Below, in pieces: positions 47,201-59,996 of a DNA stretch of 64,000 bases. This DNA comes from Sarcocystis neurona. Taxonomy: Eukaryota > Apicomplexa > Conoidasida > Eucoccidiorida > Sarcocystidae. Positions within the stretch are counted from its first letter, which is position 1. Every line of letters begins with the position of its first letter. Made by a program: the position numbers and the translations under genes. Below the pieces are notes generated by a model. It saw nothing but the letters and a program-made list of their open reading frames with translations. It was not told where the DNA came from and ran no database searches. The stretch spans positions 349,216 through 413,215 of the forward strand of contig KL647293.1 in assembly GCA_000727475.1 (NCBI GenBank), read 5' to 3'.

Positions 47201-49883
47201 ACATCGAGGAAAATGCGGAGGATCGACGCCCGTTCAAGGCGCTCCTAGATGTCGGCATCGTTCGCACAACTGTTGGTAAGAACAAGTGGCTGCAGCGCAG
47301 CAAGTAGAAGAACACTGCTGCTGGGAGGACACTGGGAATAGCACTGCAGCGAGGGGGACGTAGATGTCAATGTTGACGCTGCAGCTCCATTCCACACTCC
47401 AGTGACATTTCTCAGACGTCACAGGGGCTGCTGCTTCTCAAGGAAGGTTGCTGCTGCTGCGGCAGCAGTGACGCTGACACTGCTGCGCTGGTGCTGCAGC
47501 GGTGGAAGTGCTACTGTTGGAACTGCTAGAAGGGTGCTGCTGTCGCCAGAGCGCGGCGGCTTTGGTGTGGGATTCGCTGCTCTTGCGCTGGTGGGGCTGA
47601 GGCTGTAGCGACGTCCCGCCACTCGTGCTGGTGTTCGCAAGAATAAGGCGACAGTTGGCTGGGCGGTCAAGGCTTGTATCTACTGTTTTTGTGGACACGC
47701 GCGCGCATCCACGCTTGTGTGTGGAAGTGTCAGCGTGCGTGCGTCTGTGCAAGTACATCTACCTATCCGTGCCCGTCCACGTATATGTGAGTGGGTGGGG
47801 GATGGTGCCGTTGCGCTGGTAGCTGCAAATCAGCCAAGACCCAGCAAGGCGCATTCTGTGCGCACTTACCCAGACTGCTAGCATGTGAGCAGCGTATATA
47901 CGTATCATATGTGTACGTGTGTGGTGGTATGTTGGTGTGTATAACGGGGGAATCACGAGTTTATCCAGATGTAGAGGAAGGGAGCCTGGTGCACCGACGC
48001 GCCATTCTTTTCACTTGTGGTGGAGAGGATCGTCGTGTTGTCCCCTACTTCGTATTTCGAACCAGGACGTGGTCTCGTTTTGCACGGCAGCAAGTAGACG
48101 TCGGTGTTGCTCTTGAATGGTTGTCACTGTATTATATCTGGTATGTTGTTGGAAGCGTACGTGTGTAACTACGTATATCTTTGTGTCTACTTACTTGTAC
48201 ATGTATTTGCACGTTCGAGTATATATCTGGGTGGGGGGCTGCGGTTGCCGATGATGATTCGTTTTCTTCATTTCAAGCTCAACATTTCTGAATTGCCGCT
48301 GTTGAGACGTAAATCTTCTTTCCCCGACTGACCAGCAACCGCAGCCACGTGTCGTCAACGCCCAGCATTCGCGTTGCATTTGGCGTAACTGTCCAGTTCC
48401 CTTCATAAATTTGAGTAGGTCTTTCTTCGTGTATCTGTATGGCGATGTTTGAGGTCTGCTACATGTCTACCAGGATGCGTCGTTTCGCCATAATTATATA
48501 TAGAGAGAGATATCTCGTCGAGAGTGTGTATGTGTAGATAGAAAAGCCTGTCTGGAAGTTTCTGACATGCTGGTGGCCACACTGTTCGGCTCCTACAGTC
48601 TGTGTATGTGCCAGAATTTCTCTCCGTCTATGTTTTTGTCTGCCCGTTCTTCTCGGCATATGCATTTGGAGGTCCCCTTCCGGTCCTTGCCGGCGTGTGC
48701 CAGGGCAGCAGGCGTGCGTTGGTGTCCTCGTGTTGTTGCTTTCTTCAGGAAATCGAGTATTCGGAGCGATGAAGGGAGCAGTGGACGGCGGGCTGCATGT
48801 GCCGCATAGTGTCAAGAGGTTCCCAGGATATAAGAAAGAGGAAGGCGGGGAAGGGAGCTACGATGCGGAGGCGCACCGGCGGCGCATTTTCGGACTGCAC
48901 GTGGCAGAGTACATGCGGCAGCTGCAGGAGGAGGACCCCGAGAAGTACAACACACAGTTTTCTCAGTACGTCAAGGAAAAGCTGGGGCCCGACGACATCG
49001 AAAACATGTACAAAGAGGCACACAAGCAAATCCGGGCAAATCCCGAGGCTGCGAAGAAGCAAGAACGCAAGAACCCTCCGCAGCATGTGCGCCAAGGCAA
49101 CATTATCAAAACCAGCTCCGGCCAATACGTCCGACACGTCAAACTCACCAAGGCACAGAGGAAGGAACGCGTTCAGAAAAAGGTAAGAGGGAGAAGCAAG
49201 AGGGGTCAGGAACAGCGCGATGCCACGAAGAAGCTACAGCACTAGCAAAAGGTGAAGGTGGAAGGCACGAACGTGCGCGACGCGTACAGTATAGTATACG
49301 GGAACAGGAGCGCGGGAACAGCGGCACTTTCCGTAGAAATTCGAACAAAGGTGCTCTTCCCAGTGTAGGGTCGCTGCTGGACCTCATCCTGTTGGGGTGT
49401 CTGTATGAATCTGTGTACACTTTCTATATAGTCTTACAGCGCAGTTGATGCGTCTGTGGAGTTCTGTGTGTATTTGTGGGTCGTGTGGCTCTGTATGGAT
49501 GTTTTGTGTGGGGGCGTGCGTATCGCTTTAGCTCTGTCTGGCGTGTTACGAGTTCGGCTGCACGTACACCGCGTATATATCTGCATCGCGATGTCGAGAC
49601 GTGTATGGGTTCCCACCCTGTGCCTCTTGCTTGCAGATGTCTAAAAAGTATTCCGTCGTGTAAATGGAAAGGATATGCTTCGTCAGTGTTTGCAGCGTGG
49701 GGGTATTTCTTGGTGAGCGTATTTTCGTCTTTGCGGTTGGTGCTGTTTCCGCTGTTGCCGGTTGGATATCGTGGTTCGTACGGACGCGTGGCAAATAGAG
49801 AGGAGGGTCGGTGTGGATGTGATGTGTCTGTTCTGCTATTGCAGATTGCCTTGGTGGCGAAGCAGATGTCCGGCGACGAATGA
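44262..49883 (+). CDS. RPL5: Ribosomal protein uL18 (60S protein L5), four exons
   Basis: Exons 44262-44334, 46883-47275, 48749-49182 and 49845-49883 total 939 nt, coding 312 residues plus TGA. Phases agree at every junction. The protein begins [20 protein letters not shown], the standard eukaryotic uL18 start. Exon 2 carries [37 protein letters not shown] and [11 protein letters not shown]. Exon 3 starts [15 protein letters not shown] after a codon split across the intron, and includes FPGY and the acidic/basic C-terminal half. Exon 4 adds [12 protein letters not shown]. Length and order match the family (about 297-305 residues). uL18 binds 5S rRNA together with uL5 and enters the central protuberance of the large subunit. 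Unlike its neighbours it has no homopolymer insertions. Introns are long for a ribosomal protein gene (2548, 1473 and 662 bp); introns 1 and 2 contain CTG islands, and intron 2 contains a C/D snoRNA. Confidence 0.97.
48237..48346 (+). ncRNA. C/D-box snoRNA in RPL5 intron 2, two LSU rRNA guides
   Basis: A perfect 12-bp terminal stem (GGCTGCGGTTGC 48237-48248 with GCAACCGCAGCC 48335-48346) encloses box C ATGATGA (48251-48257) and box D CTGA (48328-48331). Inside are box D' CTGA (48288-48291) and a C'-like TGTTGA (48300-48305). The 12 nt at 48273-48284, three bases before D', are complementary to the LSU rRNA segment UGUUGAGCUUGA. The 13 nt at 48314-48326, one base before D, are complementary to CGGGGAAAGAAGA, which lies just upstream in the same rRNA region. 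By the +5 rule both guides would methylate a G. In yeast this rRNA region carries Gm sites guided by snR38 and snR48 (from memory). The RNA lies about 0.4 kb before the 3' splice site, so it would be released from the RPL5 intron after splicing. Confidence 0.96.
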
Positions 49884-52800
49884 AGATGATGTAAAGTGCT
49901 GCAGCAGCAGCATTTTACGAGGAGAAGCTGTTACTAGCGTCGTGCCCGCGGCTCGCGCCCGGTGCTTCGTGCCCTCGCAGCTCAACAATTCGCAGAAGTC
50001 GAGTGCCCATATTCCCCGCCTCAGATCGGGCATTGTAGACATGTCAATGTATGTATGTCTACACAAGTGTGTTATACGTGTCTACTTAAATGTACCAACG
50101 ACTGCTTGTTGCTTGGGGGGTTTTCTGAGTAAAGTCCACTTCATATATAGATGGATGTCTACACTTGTATACTATCAAGGATTTCGCAGCCCTGTGAATC
50201 ATGAGTAGCTGGACCTGTGTGCGTACAGGTTAACCTACGTGCGTGGCGGGCCAGCGCGCACTGCATTCGACCGGTGCAGCAGCCCTACGAGACGTCATGT
50301 ATACAGTTCTCGGTTTATTTGTTTCTCTGATGATGTCTATAAGAGGTTCAAGGCCTGCGTGTGTTCGTACGAACCGGTGTAGACGTCATCTTCTGTCGCA
50401 GCGTAGAACTTGGGTGTGTATACACGTGCGTCGTGCCTCACTTTGAATGATTACCGGCTGGACGCGTTTCTCGTGTACATGTTTGTATGTATACATGCGC
50501 ACGTATGTACGTGTATGTACACGAATGTGTGAGTCGTATGCATGTGCTTTCTGTGCTGGTGTAGCCGGTGTGGATGGGTGTGGCGGTGGCTTTCTAAAGA
50601 GAAGAAACAGGAACTGGGTGCTGTTTGTCCCTTGCAGACGCGTGCTCCTGCACCCGTCGTTTAAGCGTCTACGTTTGACAGAGAACAGCGACGAGCGGTG
50701 TTGCGTGCGTGACTGCCGGTCTGTTGCTATTGCTGCTGTCCCGTCTTTCCTCGGATAGCCGCCACTTCTGCTACTCGCATGAATATTGTGCTGGCGTTGC
50801 AGTGCGTCCCCCCCCTCCACGTCGGCTGCCGTTGTTGGTGTGCATCCGCGCTCCCAGGCATGTTGTTGCTCCGTTACGGGAGAGGGTAATAAGAGTGTAC
50901 GCGACGGAGAACCACTTTCGAGTAGCAGTTAGTAGAACTGCAGAGCGGCTCGTGTGCGAGAGGGACGGCTGCGGCTGCTGCTGCTCTTTCGTCCCATAAT
51001 GTGGGATTCAGAAATGACAGCGGTTGTTAGCGGGCACTGTTGAGACGGACACTGCTCGTGGTGGAGCGCTGGTACGGTTTTTCTTCGTTCTCTTCTGCCC
51101 TGGTGTGTGCTGCTGGTACCGCCGTCCGTATATGCGGTGCCTGCCGTGGCATGTGCAGCCGTAGCCGCTGCAGGGGCGGTCTGCTCCCAGTCCAGCACCA
51201 TATCAGCTGTCTCGGGCTGCTACTGGGAGCGGGGTTGCGGGACCGCCAGGAAACACACGACCGGTGTTCCCTGCATATGCTCGTGAGTGAATGTGCACGT
51301 AGGTAAGTTGGTCGTATTGATGAGCAGCATGTCACTAACAAAACAACCGGTAGAAGGCTGCTCCGCAGCAGCGGGTGAGCATGCAGCAGCAAGTGTTGCG
51401 GCTGACTTGCAGGGAGATGTGAGCGTCGACGAAGTATGTGTGTGTATATATCTTTGTGTAACATCAAATATATATCTGCATGTGTGTCTGATGCAACGTG
51501 AAGAATAATGTGTGTCACAGTGAGGTACACATATTCTAGTAGATCCGCGTCTATTTAACTCTGTACTTGGATCAAGCTGGTGTTTACTTGTGTACGTATA
51601 CACGTGCACTGGTGAGAATACGTAGACTTTGCACGAGAAGGCATAAGCCATTCCTGCGTAACCCCTTTGTACTGTGTGGCGGTACCCTTTTCATTCGTGC
51701 GGCGAAAGGGGATGTCGCTTGGGGCTCGTTTGTGCATGCGCGCAAAGGCGCAGGCAGAAAAAAAAAACCAACTGCGGTGTGGATAGTGAAGTGAAGCTCG
51801 TCAAAGAGGGGGAACGGAGATGATCTGCTACCATTAGAGAGTCGCGTCTCGTATGTGCGTACGAGAAAGTGAAAACGACGCAGGAACTGCGCATGCGTGG
51901 TTACGTACACACGCGGTTGCCATATCTCGGCTCTTCCCGCATATGCGTCTTCTCGACTGCCTGTTCGAGCGTTCTTGCCTATGGGCATGCGCGCGTGTAT
52001 TTGCCTAGATGTCTGTACGAGCGCGCTTTCCTGTAGTGATGTGAAGTCACTCTTGTAGGCGGGACGAGCTGCAAAGGCTTGCAGGACGCATACGTAGACG
52101 TGTGTCACACCTGCGTCCAGAAAGCAAGCGTCGCGACATTCCCGTACAGACTGACGCGCGCCTAGGAATGTGTGTGTGCGCAGAGAAAATCATTTCCGCC
52201 CGTCCGTGTCGAGATGCAAATCCGTGACAAGACATTCCTGGTGACATGATTTGTGTATTACCCGTTGTGCGACGTGTGCACCCGTACGTGTAGTCGATAT
52301 ATCAAAGCAAGTGCGGGTGTGTACTGCCATACGCATGAGGCCGGTGCGTACGGGAGGCTCCCGTGTCTAAACGTGTCGCCAGCAGGCGTATGCTTTTAGT
52401 CGCCGGGCGCATGATGCGTCTGTGGATGCGCATACGTGTGTGAAATCTCTTTACCCATCCGTCTCTATGGATCTGCTTATCTGCATGCATATTCTTCTTT
52501 GTGTATACAGGTGGGTGTCTGTGGATTGACCGGGCGTTTTATAGGTAAATCTGTGTTCACGTGTTAATCTCTACTACATCTGTACACAGGCGTAGGCAGT
52601 CTCATCACGTGTCCACCCATATTTATGTATGGCTGATTCAGCCGTGTTGGCTCCACAGACGTATCTGGGAGCCGCTCAGGGACACCACTTACACGCGTGT
52701 GTGTACGTGTGTTTGTCCATGCTACGACTGTGAAAAACTTGAGTGCGCGTGCACGTGTGTGATAGGTCCTCGGCTGCGATGAAAGCACCTTCGCGCTGCA

Positions 52801-53523
52801 GAGAGAACTTCGGTTGCCGTCTCGTTTCTTTGATGCCTTTTCAATCTCCCATTAGCAACCTGCCGCTCCAGAAGGTTCTTCTGGTCTTCGCAGGCGGCTA
52901 AGTTAGATTGAGAAACTGACTTTGCTGTTTCTGCTGGTGCTGCTGCAACAGCAGCGTCGGCAGAAGCAGCGCGAGCGGAGCGCCGTGCTGGACGCAAGTG
53001 TGCTTTGCCGCCTCTGCACGTTTGCTGCTGCGGCCTCCTGTTATTTTCGATTCTCTGCTGCGGTTTCACTACGAGTTCTTGTTACACTTCACTGTCCTTT
53101 TGCGGCTGTGCCGGTGGTGGATCTGCCCGACACTAGTAGCCCGGCGCGCCAGTGTTGGTGGAGGTGCCTGTCTTGCAGCAGCTGTGTCGGTGGCACTCAG
53201 GTGTGTCTCGGATGTGACACTGTTCTTGGCGTTGCTCGGTGTTTGCTTGTCATTCTTCCTTGTGCTTTTTGCTGTAGCAGCAGCAGCAGCTGGGAGTGAC
53301 TGTCACGGGAGCTTGTGGTGTAACAAGGGACGGCTGCGTGTGTATGTGCTGTTCCGTGCTGTTAAAGGTGTGTAGGGAGAGGAGACCAAGGAAGATGCAG
53401 TAATATCCTAATTTTATTAGCGCATCAGTTCAAGTGAAAGTGTAATGTGTGCCAAGAGTCTTTTTCTGTGTTCCCGTTCTCCGTTGCACATCTGGTGGAT
53501 GTACACGTGAACGTGTGAGGAGG

Positions 53524-53609
53524 TTAAAAGGATGAAATCGCGAACATTAAAAAGGGTAATTTGCGTCTGACCATCGCGTTTGATGCACACATCGCAACCA
53601 CTGATACGA
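53524..53609 (+). ncRNA. Probable C/D-box snoRNA, SSU rRNA guide
   Basis: The 13 nt at 53554-53566 directly precede a CTGA box (53567-53570). They pair with the conserved SSU rRNA segment GCGCAAAUUACCC (one U.G pair). The fifth base upstream of the box pairs with the first A of CAAAUUACCC, the A methylated in human 18S at position 468 (from memory). A C'-like TTGATGC (53580-53586) and a second CTGA (53601-53604) follow. Weak points: box C is AGGATGA (53529-53535), one change from consensus, and the terminal stem is poor. Confidence 0.62.
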
Positions 53610-55191
53610 CGCCTCTGTCTCCCCAGCGGGTAATCTCTCGTGTGTCCGCGTGTGTCTTAAACAAGTGTGTGTGCAGGTGTAGATACGTATGCATACGTCC
53701 TGGCACACATGTTTGTAAAAAAACGCCGTAGATTGTACGTGTCCCAGTGTATATATGTGTTTTTGTGAGGAGTCAGAAACAATCGGTTTCGTGACAGGTG
53801 TGTGCGGCGAAACGCTATGAAGGGGTGACTATACATAAAAGTGATTTGTTCTGGAGCGTGCAGGCGAGTGATTCGTGTCTTCGTTTGCGTTTAAAGATGG
53901 ATATATGGGAGTGCGTGTGTGTGCTTCTTTACCAGACGTGTGCCTTAGTATGTACCAGTGTGTGGAGGCCTATGTTGCGCATATATATATATATGTAGTG
54001 GGAAGAGACGCATGTAAGTGCTTCTGTGTATGCATGTGTCCGGAAATGCCGAGGCCATCTCTGTATGCGTGGAGAGAGCATCGGTGCTGGAGAGTAGTGC
54101 AATAGTTCTGTTCAGAAGGATACAGAGTAGAAGAGAGTAGCTGCGTGCGTGGATAGCAGCGGGAGAAGCGATGCAGTTGATTGCTGCAGCTGACACGACG
54201 CTCTTTCCCTTCGAGACGTTACACCCCTTGTATCTCCGCTGCTGCGGCTACGAGTAGCAGCGTTATGCGGCAGACGGTCGAAAAGGCGGTGAAAGTGGTA
54301 TGCTGCAGGAGATTTTCTAAGCAGCAGATCGGCCCTCACCACATTGTTTGTCTCCTGCTTGCCTATCCTCCTGCTGACACTTACTCTTCTGCTGGGGTCT
54401 TACTTGACAGTCCAGGTGTTTTTGCTCCCTGCGCGTTCAAGGGCGCTCTGTGTGAAGCGCTGTTTAGTCTGCAACCACAGATATCAGAATGGTTTGCGTC
54501 CATCTCCGCAGGCAGATACGTGTGTGTATACGCTCGTACGTGAGTGAGTCAGAAAATTTCCATATTTAGGCGTGAAGTCGTAATTAAATAAAGTATATCT
54601 GCATCTGTGTGTGTACACCTGTCTGTCTGCACCGGCGTGTGCATCCCCACCAACCGCCTGCCACAGATCTTCACAAGTGTGCGCCCAGGTGTGTCCGGTG
54701 TGTCCTTCACCTGCGCAGATGACAGTGTATGTATATACACAATGATGCACGCATGTAGGCAAAAAAGTATTTCACACTGCCAGTTTGTCAGTACTCTGCC
54801 AGTCTTTCCACGTGACGTGTGTGGCGACGTCCTGTCTCGGTGCGCGGTGTATGCGTCACAGAGATACGTTTTGTGTGTTTGCTCTGTCCCCCATGTCGTT
54901 TTCCTCTGCCGGCCGCACATTACTGGGGACGCGTTACAGGATTTATCGTATTCGTATTGATTGCACACAGAAGGAGTTTCGTCCTCGTGGCTGCTAATGC
55001 ACACATACTCTGCGCGTGCGCGTCGCGTTACTTAACCGAGGCAGAGAGGATGATCGTTCACCTTTGACACCTCTTGATTGAGGCTGCGCCTTCGGGGTGC
55101 AGCCGCTGATCGGAGTACGTGAGCTTTCTTTTCTGAGTGCCAGATTCTTTGACGTTCTATGCCTGTAATAGTTGTGTGCGCAACCACCTGA

Positions 55192-55222
55192 CTCTGTGTG
55201 TGTGTGTGTGTGTGTGTGTGCG
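55192..55222. repeat. (TG)n microsatellite
   Basis: A TG dinucleotide run of about 15 units, ending in CGTGCG. Confidence 0.9.
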
Positions 55223-55506
55223 TGCGCGGGCGTATATTACGTATGTACATGTGTATCTTCAGATGGAAGTGTACCCGTAGCCGTGAGCTCGTGGAAGAGT
55301 GTGCATCTCTGCAGGTAAGTGTCTGTGTGGATTGTGTGGGAGCGTCGAGGGCCGCTGTTTCCCTGCTGTTCGGCGACGTAGGCACGTGTGTGCAAGTAAA
55401 CGCGTCTGCCGAAAGAGCCTGTGCAGGCTGCTTGTTTAAGCCACGCTGGATCCGCACGTGTGGACGGATCACACACGTAAAGCGCATAGATGCATTGTGG
55501 CGAGCG

Positions 55507-55600
55507 CGGGAATATGATGAGATTATTGTTTACCATCTTTCGGGACAGACGGCTGTAGGCAGTCCCCGTGGTGAACTTTTTCAGGTTTTCTGAATCTCCG
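55507..55600 (+). ncRNA. C/D-box snoRNA, LSU rRNA guide (CCCGAAAGAUGGU)
   Basis: Box C ATGATGA (55514-55520) and box D CTGA (55590-55593) are 69 nt apart. They are flanked by an imperfect 7-bp stem (CGGGAAT with ATCTCCG). The 13 nt at 55532-55544 are complementary to LSU rRNA CCCGAAAGAUGGU, one base before a degenerate D' box CAGA (55546-55549). The fifth base upstream of that box pairs with the G of CCCG, the nucleotide methylated in yeast by snR39b (from memory). A C'-like GTGGTGA follows at 55568-55574. The D-adjacent guide has no target that I recognise. Confidence 0.8.
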
Positions 55601-58600
55601 TCTCAAGCACGCGACGTGTCTATCGCCGCAGCCTTGTGCAAGTGGAGAGCTAGCGGTCCAACGCAGAAGTGTACGTTTATCTCTGCATAAGTGGACATAT
55701 TGAGTACATCTCTGCATGCATGTGGTTTGTACATTCGTTGGGAGAAACATAGTTTTACTTTGGTATCTGTTGTATGTAGAGGTTGACACACGTAGACGTA
55801 GAGACGAGGTCCGCTTGGTTGTCAGTTGTAACTCGGAACAAGAGCAGAGAAACCGGTTGGTAAATGATGTGGATGAGAATTCGTCTACCTGGATATTTGT
55901 AGGAACCGTTTTGTACGTGTATGCAAAAGTGCGCGCAGAGCGGTAGCATACATGTACGAAGGAGTGATGTATCAAGAGAGATCAAGCGAAACAAGCATAC
56001 GAACAGAGGTAGTTAGTGCAGCAGGAGGATCGAAGTGAAGAGAGGTATTAGAGCGCATTGTTCTGCAAGGCGAAACGTGTTTTGCAGGAGCATGAAATTC
56101 AACGGCGCAAGGAAACTAGTAGTTTCGTTATTACGTCTGTACCACTAAGGGCGGGAGACGTTCGTCGATTGTGGAAGTTGCAGAGTACTGTCAAAAGAGG
56201 CTGCCTATCCCGTTAATGCCAGGAACGAGCGTTGTGAAGACGTAAGTGCTCAGAACGCTTGCAGACGTCAGGAGTGAGTGCTGTTAAAATGTCCGCCAGT
56301 AACGCAGCTGCCAGTGAAGTGAAATGCCCCTTCAAGGTGTAAATTAGTGATTTTCCGTACCACATATATCAGTGTTTACATCACACGCCCGGGGTCCTCC
56401 CCATGTCTGTATACACGTGCACGCTAAGTTGCAACCACTGAATGAACCGATGGTGTGTATCTTGGTAGGGGTATCGCTTAGTATGATGCACCGTCGTGGA
56501 TACATCGTTGGAAAGTACAGGGCATATTTGGATGGACTTTCGTGCGTCGATGCTGGAAGTGTTGCAGTGGAAGTGTTCTGGTGGAAAAAGCACTCCACTT
56601 GTCAGTGAAGTCAGAAGCACCTGCTGCCTGAAACCTATGCATGCTGCTCTTGGATCACTGATATATCGGTTCACGGTGTGGCTTCTTGGTGGCGTGGGTT
56701 TCTGCAAAACATAGCCTACGCGTCTACGTGGCACACCACACAACTTGACGTTGTATAGGCACTCGGTGAGTTTTCGGCGTTAGGGAGTGACAAAGTAGCT
56801 CTGTGGTGATGCGTTATGTGTTTTTTACATGAGTGCATGCCTGTCCATTAGGTGGGCATGCATGTGTGTAAACGTATGTGGATACACACACGCTTAATCT
56901 CTCCGTAGGCAAAAAGCTATTTGCGCGTACAGTAGAATGCTCGTCTTCAGTTGGCGTAGATGCACACGAGAATACATCGGAGTGGGGAGATATGTGAGCT
57001 ACATGTATAGCGTGTTTTCGCTAGGTTTTGTACGGAATAGAGTGCCGTTGATGGAATCAGTCAGTGGTTGCCCGTTTGTGGTAGCATTGGTGGAAAGATC
57101 AAGGCGACGCGTGATGGCAAATTAGTTTCGGAGCGTTCTGGTGACAGATATCGTTTGTTCGTGGAGAGAAGTGTGTGGAGGTGTTATAGCTAGTCTAATC
57201 TCCTCGAGTCCTATCTAAGCTGCAGAGGCACCATTTCTCGCGCCCAGCAAATCTGGACGAGGCAGCTTGAGAAACAAAACAGAGGGAGAACGCTACTGCG
57301 ATGGAGGCATAGTTGGAAAGGGAGATTTGTATTCTCCCTTTTCCTGGAGATATCGCGTACATACTCCACCTCGTGACTCCGTGTGTTACTCCGCGGTTGC
57401 AAGAGAGAGTGCTCTGGTAATTGTTCACGCTCTAGAACTGTAATAGGCAGAGAGCTGGCTCTACGCGTTCACGTCGCGACGTTGCGTGGACGACTTTTTG
57501 ATCTAGTTCGTACACCGGCGTCGTGCCCAGAGCATTAGACGTATCTCTCGGAGCGCCGTGTTCTCCCTCTCGTTGTACATTCCCGCGTCAAGGACCACGT
57601 GTGCATCAAAAATTTTCGTGTGTTGTGTACGTAGTGTCGTTTTTTTTAATGGCAGGAGTCACCTAGGCGTTCACGCAGCTACACATGAGGAATTTCGGTC
57701 TAAGACATATTTCGCATCTCTAGTCTAATAATTCGAAGCACCTACGCAGTCACCACGTGTAGATGTGCAGTGCGGTGTATGCGGATTCTCCAAATCTTTG
57801 CAAGAGGCGCGCATCATGGGTGACCTACACACACGAAGTCACTGCATTCTCACCTCTACGCGCGCGGCAAAACGTTCGCACATGCATGTAATGTTATGTA
57901 GAGCTCGGCCGCATGATGAGAATAGACCTACTTAAGGAAGTGCCGTCTGACTGGCGAAACGCAACTGCGAATCGCCTTGAAGAGGGAGGAAGCTGACAAC
58001 TCGGGAGGCCAGAAACGGATACCTCGTCTTTATGGCATAAATCCAGGTACATGTTTGTTCAAGGTAGATTTCTGCATCACCTGTTATTTCTCGTGCGTCA
58101 CAATGGCAGGTGCTGTGTAGAGCATCGCACAACGGCACCGCTCATGCACCAGAGTGTAATTTGGACTGCAGCTCTGCTGTGGATCGTACATAGTCGTTAT
58201 CTCTTGGGGGTTGTGTGGTTGTGTCACTCGTCGAAGTTCTTGTATTTTTGTGAGCTACCATTCGTTTTTTAAACATTTGCCCCAGGATGTTTCGTGCCGG
58301 TTCGCAGCACGCGAGACCCGAGGCAGGCTTGACTGGTTTTTCACCGAAGGAGCGTGCATCGCGAGTCATACCAAGCGTGCTATATTGTCCAGGTGTGGCA
58401 CCAGGGATAAGTTGGGGCGTGGCTACTTTTTATTTAGCTACTATGCCCCCGTTCCCCCCTTGTACATCGTCCAATGTTGTGACAGAAAAGTGCAGCTGGT
58501 TACTTTGTCACGGGTGACCGTACGTTTGCGTAGTGCCCGAGGAGCAAGGAGCTGGAGCAAAGCGAAGTCAACGAAGTGTTTCTGTGTGTGTAGTGGGGAC

Positions 58601-58734
58601 GTGCATCGAATCGTGAGACGCGACAACGTGGCTGGCGCTGCTTGAATTCGAAAGTACTCGCGTGCGACTTCTGTACATTGGCGATCACGTATCACAAGGC
58701 ATATGCGTTCACACCTGTGGAGTCTCAGAGTGGA

Positions 58735-58975
58735 TGTGTATATATATATATGCGTGCATCATTTTGCTGACTACAGGTGTAAGGTAAGTTGACCTTTATC
58801 AGCGCAGCCCAATAACTGTGTTCTTGACCTGCGTTGGCGAACCTGCTCTCTGAGTGTAGATATGTGTATATATATATATGTATACGTGCATCGCTCTGCT
58901 GATTACAAGTAAATTTGAACTTTACCTGCGCAGTCTATCTGTGTCTTGACCTGCGTCGGTGAGCGTGCTCTTTAC
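58735..58975. repeat. Diverged tandem duplication, ~128 bp unit
   Basis: Two units, about 58735-58862 and 58863-58975, each start with a TGTGTATATATA run. They share 'cgtgcatc', 'tctgctgattaca', 'gcgcag' and 'ttgacctgcgt' in the same order. Identity is clearly reduced, so the duplication is old. It has no protein frame and lies just before a snoRNA. Confidence 0.65.
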
Positions 58976-59043
58976 CCGTTCTTGTGCGTTCGTATTACAC
59001 AGTGTTGCTTCTTCGTGCGAATGCGATGGAATTGATACATGAG

Positions 59044-59136
59044 GAGACAGCTTAGTGATGAATCAATTTTGGTCTGTGTTTCTGAGGCACAAACGTGCTG
59101 CAAATATTTTCGCACATATGCTGACGACGCTGTCTT
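59044..59136 (+). ncRNA. C/D-box snoRNA, U18-like LSU guide
   Basis: Box C GTGATGA (59055-59061), D' CTGA (59082-59085) and D CTGA (59121-59124) are enclosed by the stem AGACAGC (59045-59051) with GCTGTCT (59129-59135). The 15 nt at 59067-59081, directly before D', pair with LSU rRNA AAACACGGACCAAGG, using three G.U pairs. The fifth base upstream pairs with the A of AAACA-CGG, the site I recall as the target of U18. The D-adjacent guide has no target I recognise. Confidence 0.85.
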
Positions 59137-59996
59137 TGTGAAATGTGAGCCTATAGGACTGTAGTGTGTGTGTGTGCTTATATGTCAGTGGACATGCCCG
59201 TGTATCTAGTGTGCATGCGTCCGCTTGTGATGTTACACGTTCATGTGTGCGTGCTGTGTTGCTCTGGGTACAGATATTTTTGTACTTGCTTGTTCTTGTC
59301 GACGCGCCTACATGTACATATATATATATATAGTTTCATCTGTGTGCACGTGTGCACATGGTTATTTTCAATGGCTGAGGTGTCTGCGTGCACGTCTGTA
59401 GAATCGGTATCCTGTGTACACGTGTGCAAACGTGTACTCTTAAAAATATATGCGGTGAGTGTTATGCGTCGTTTGCACGCCACGGGTTCGGTCTGCGAGC
59501 ACGTGCGGCTTCATACGAAGCTGCTCTGTTTTGACAAGTCGCGCCCGCATCAAACCCACTCGTGGAAAAGCATTTCATTCCTTTGTCGCCCGGAGCATCA
59601 GGTACAACTGCATTCATATGATGCTGTCGGTGAATCCTTGGAGTACAGCTGATTCCAGCACGTATAATTCAACACATCTTCATTGAAACGCTGGCGTGTG
59701 TCATCCTATATATATATATATGCATTTATGCATACGTATAAGAAGACTCCTCTCTAGCTGGTGAGATGCCTTTCTGAAATCCGTACAGATAGATTTGTAT
59801 ATCCGTCCCCGTCAATACGCAACAGAGTAAAGTTTACGGACCAGTTCTTCGCCAGTATTGAATTGATTTCTCATGCCGTATTTGCGTGACATCGTGGATC
59901 CGTATTCACTGTGGAAGTACGTACCTGTGTGCATGCATGTATGCGTGTGTAGGCTTTGTGCACGTGTGTGGTCGATAGTGTATGCGCTGCGATGAG

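Noticed and set aside
57913..57996. ATGATGA with two downstream CTGA boxes
   Set aside because: Box spacing fits a C/D snoRNA, but the flanks do not pair and neither guide matches rRNA I know; could be an orphan or chance.
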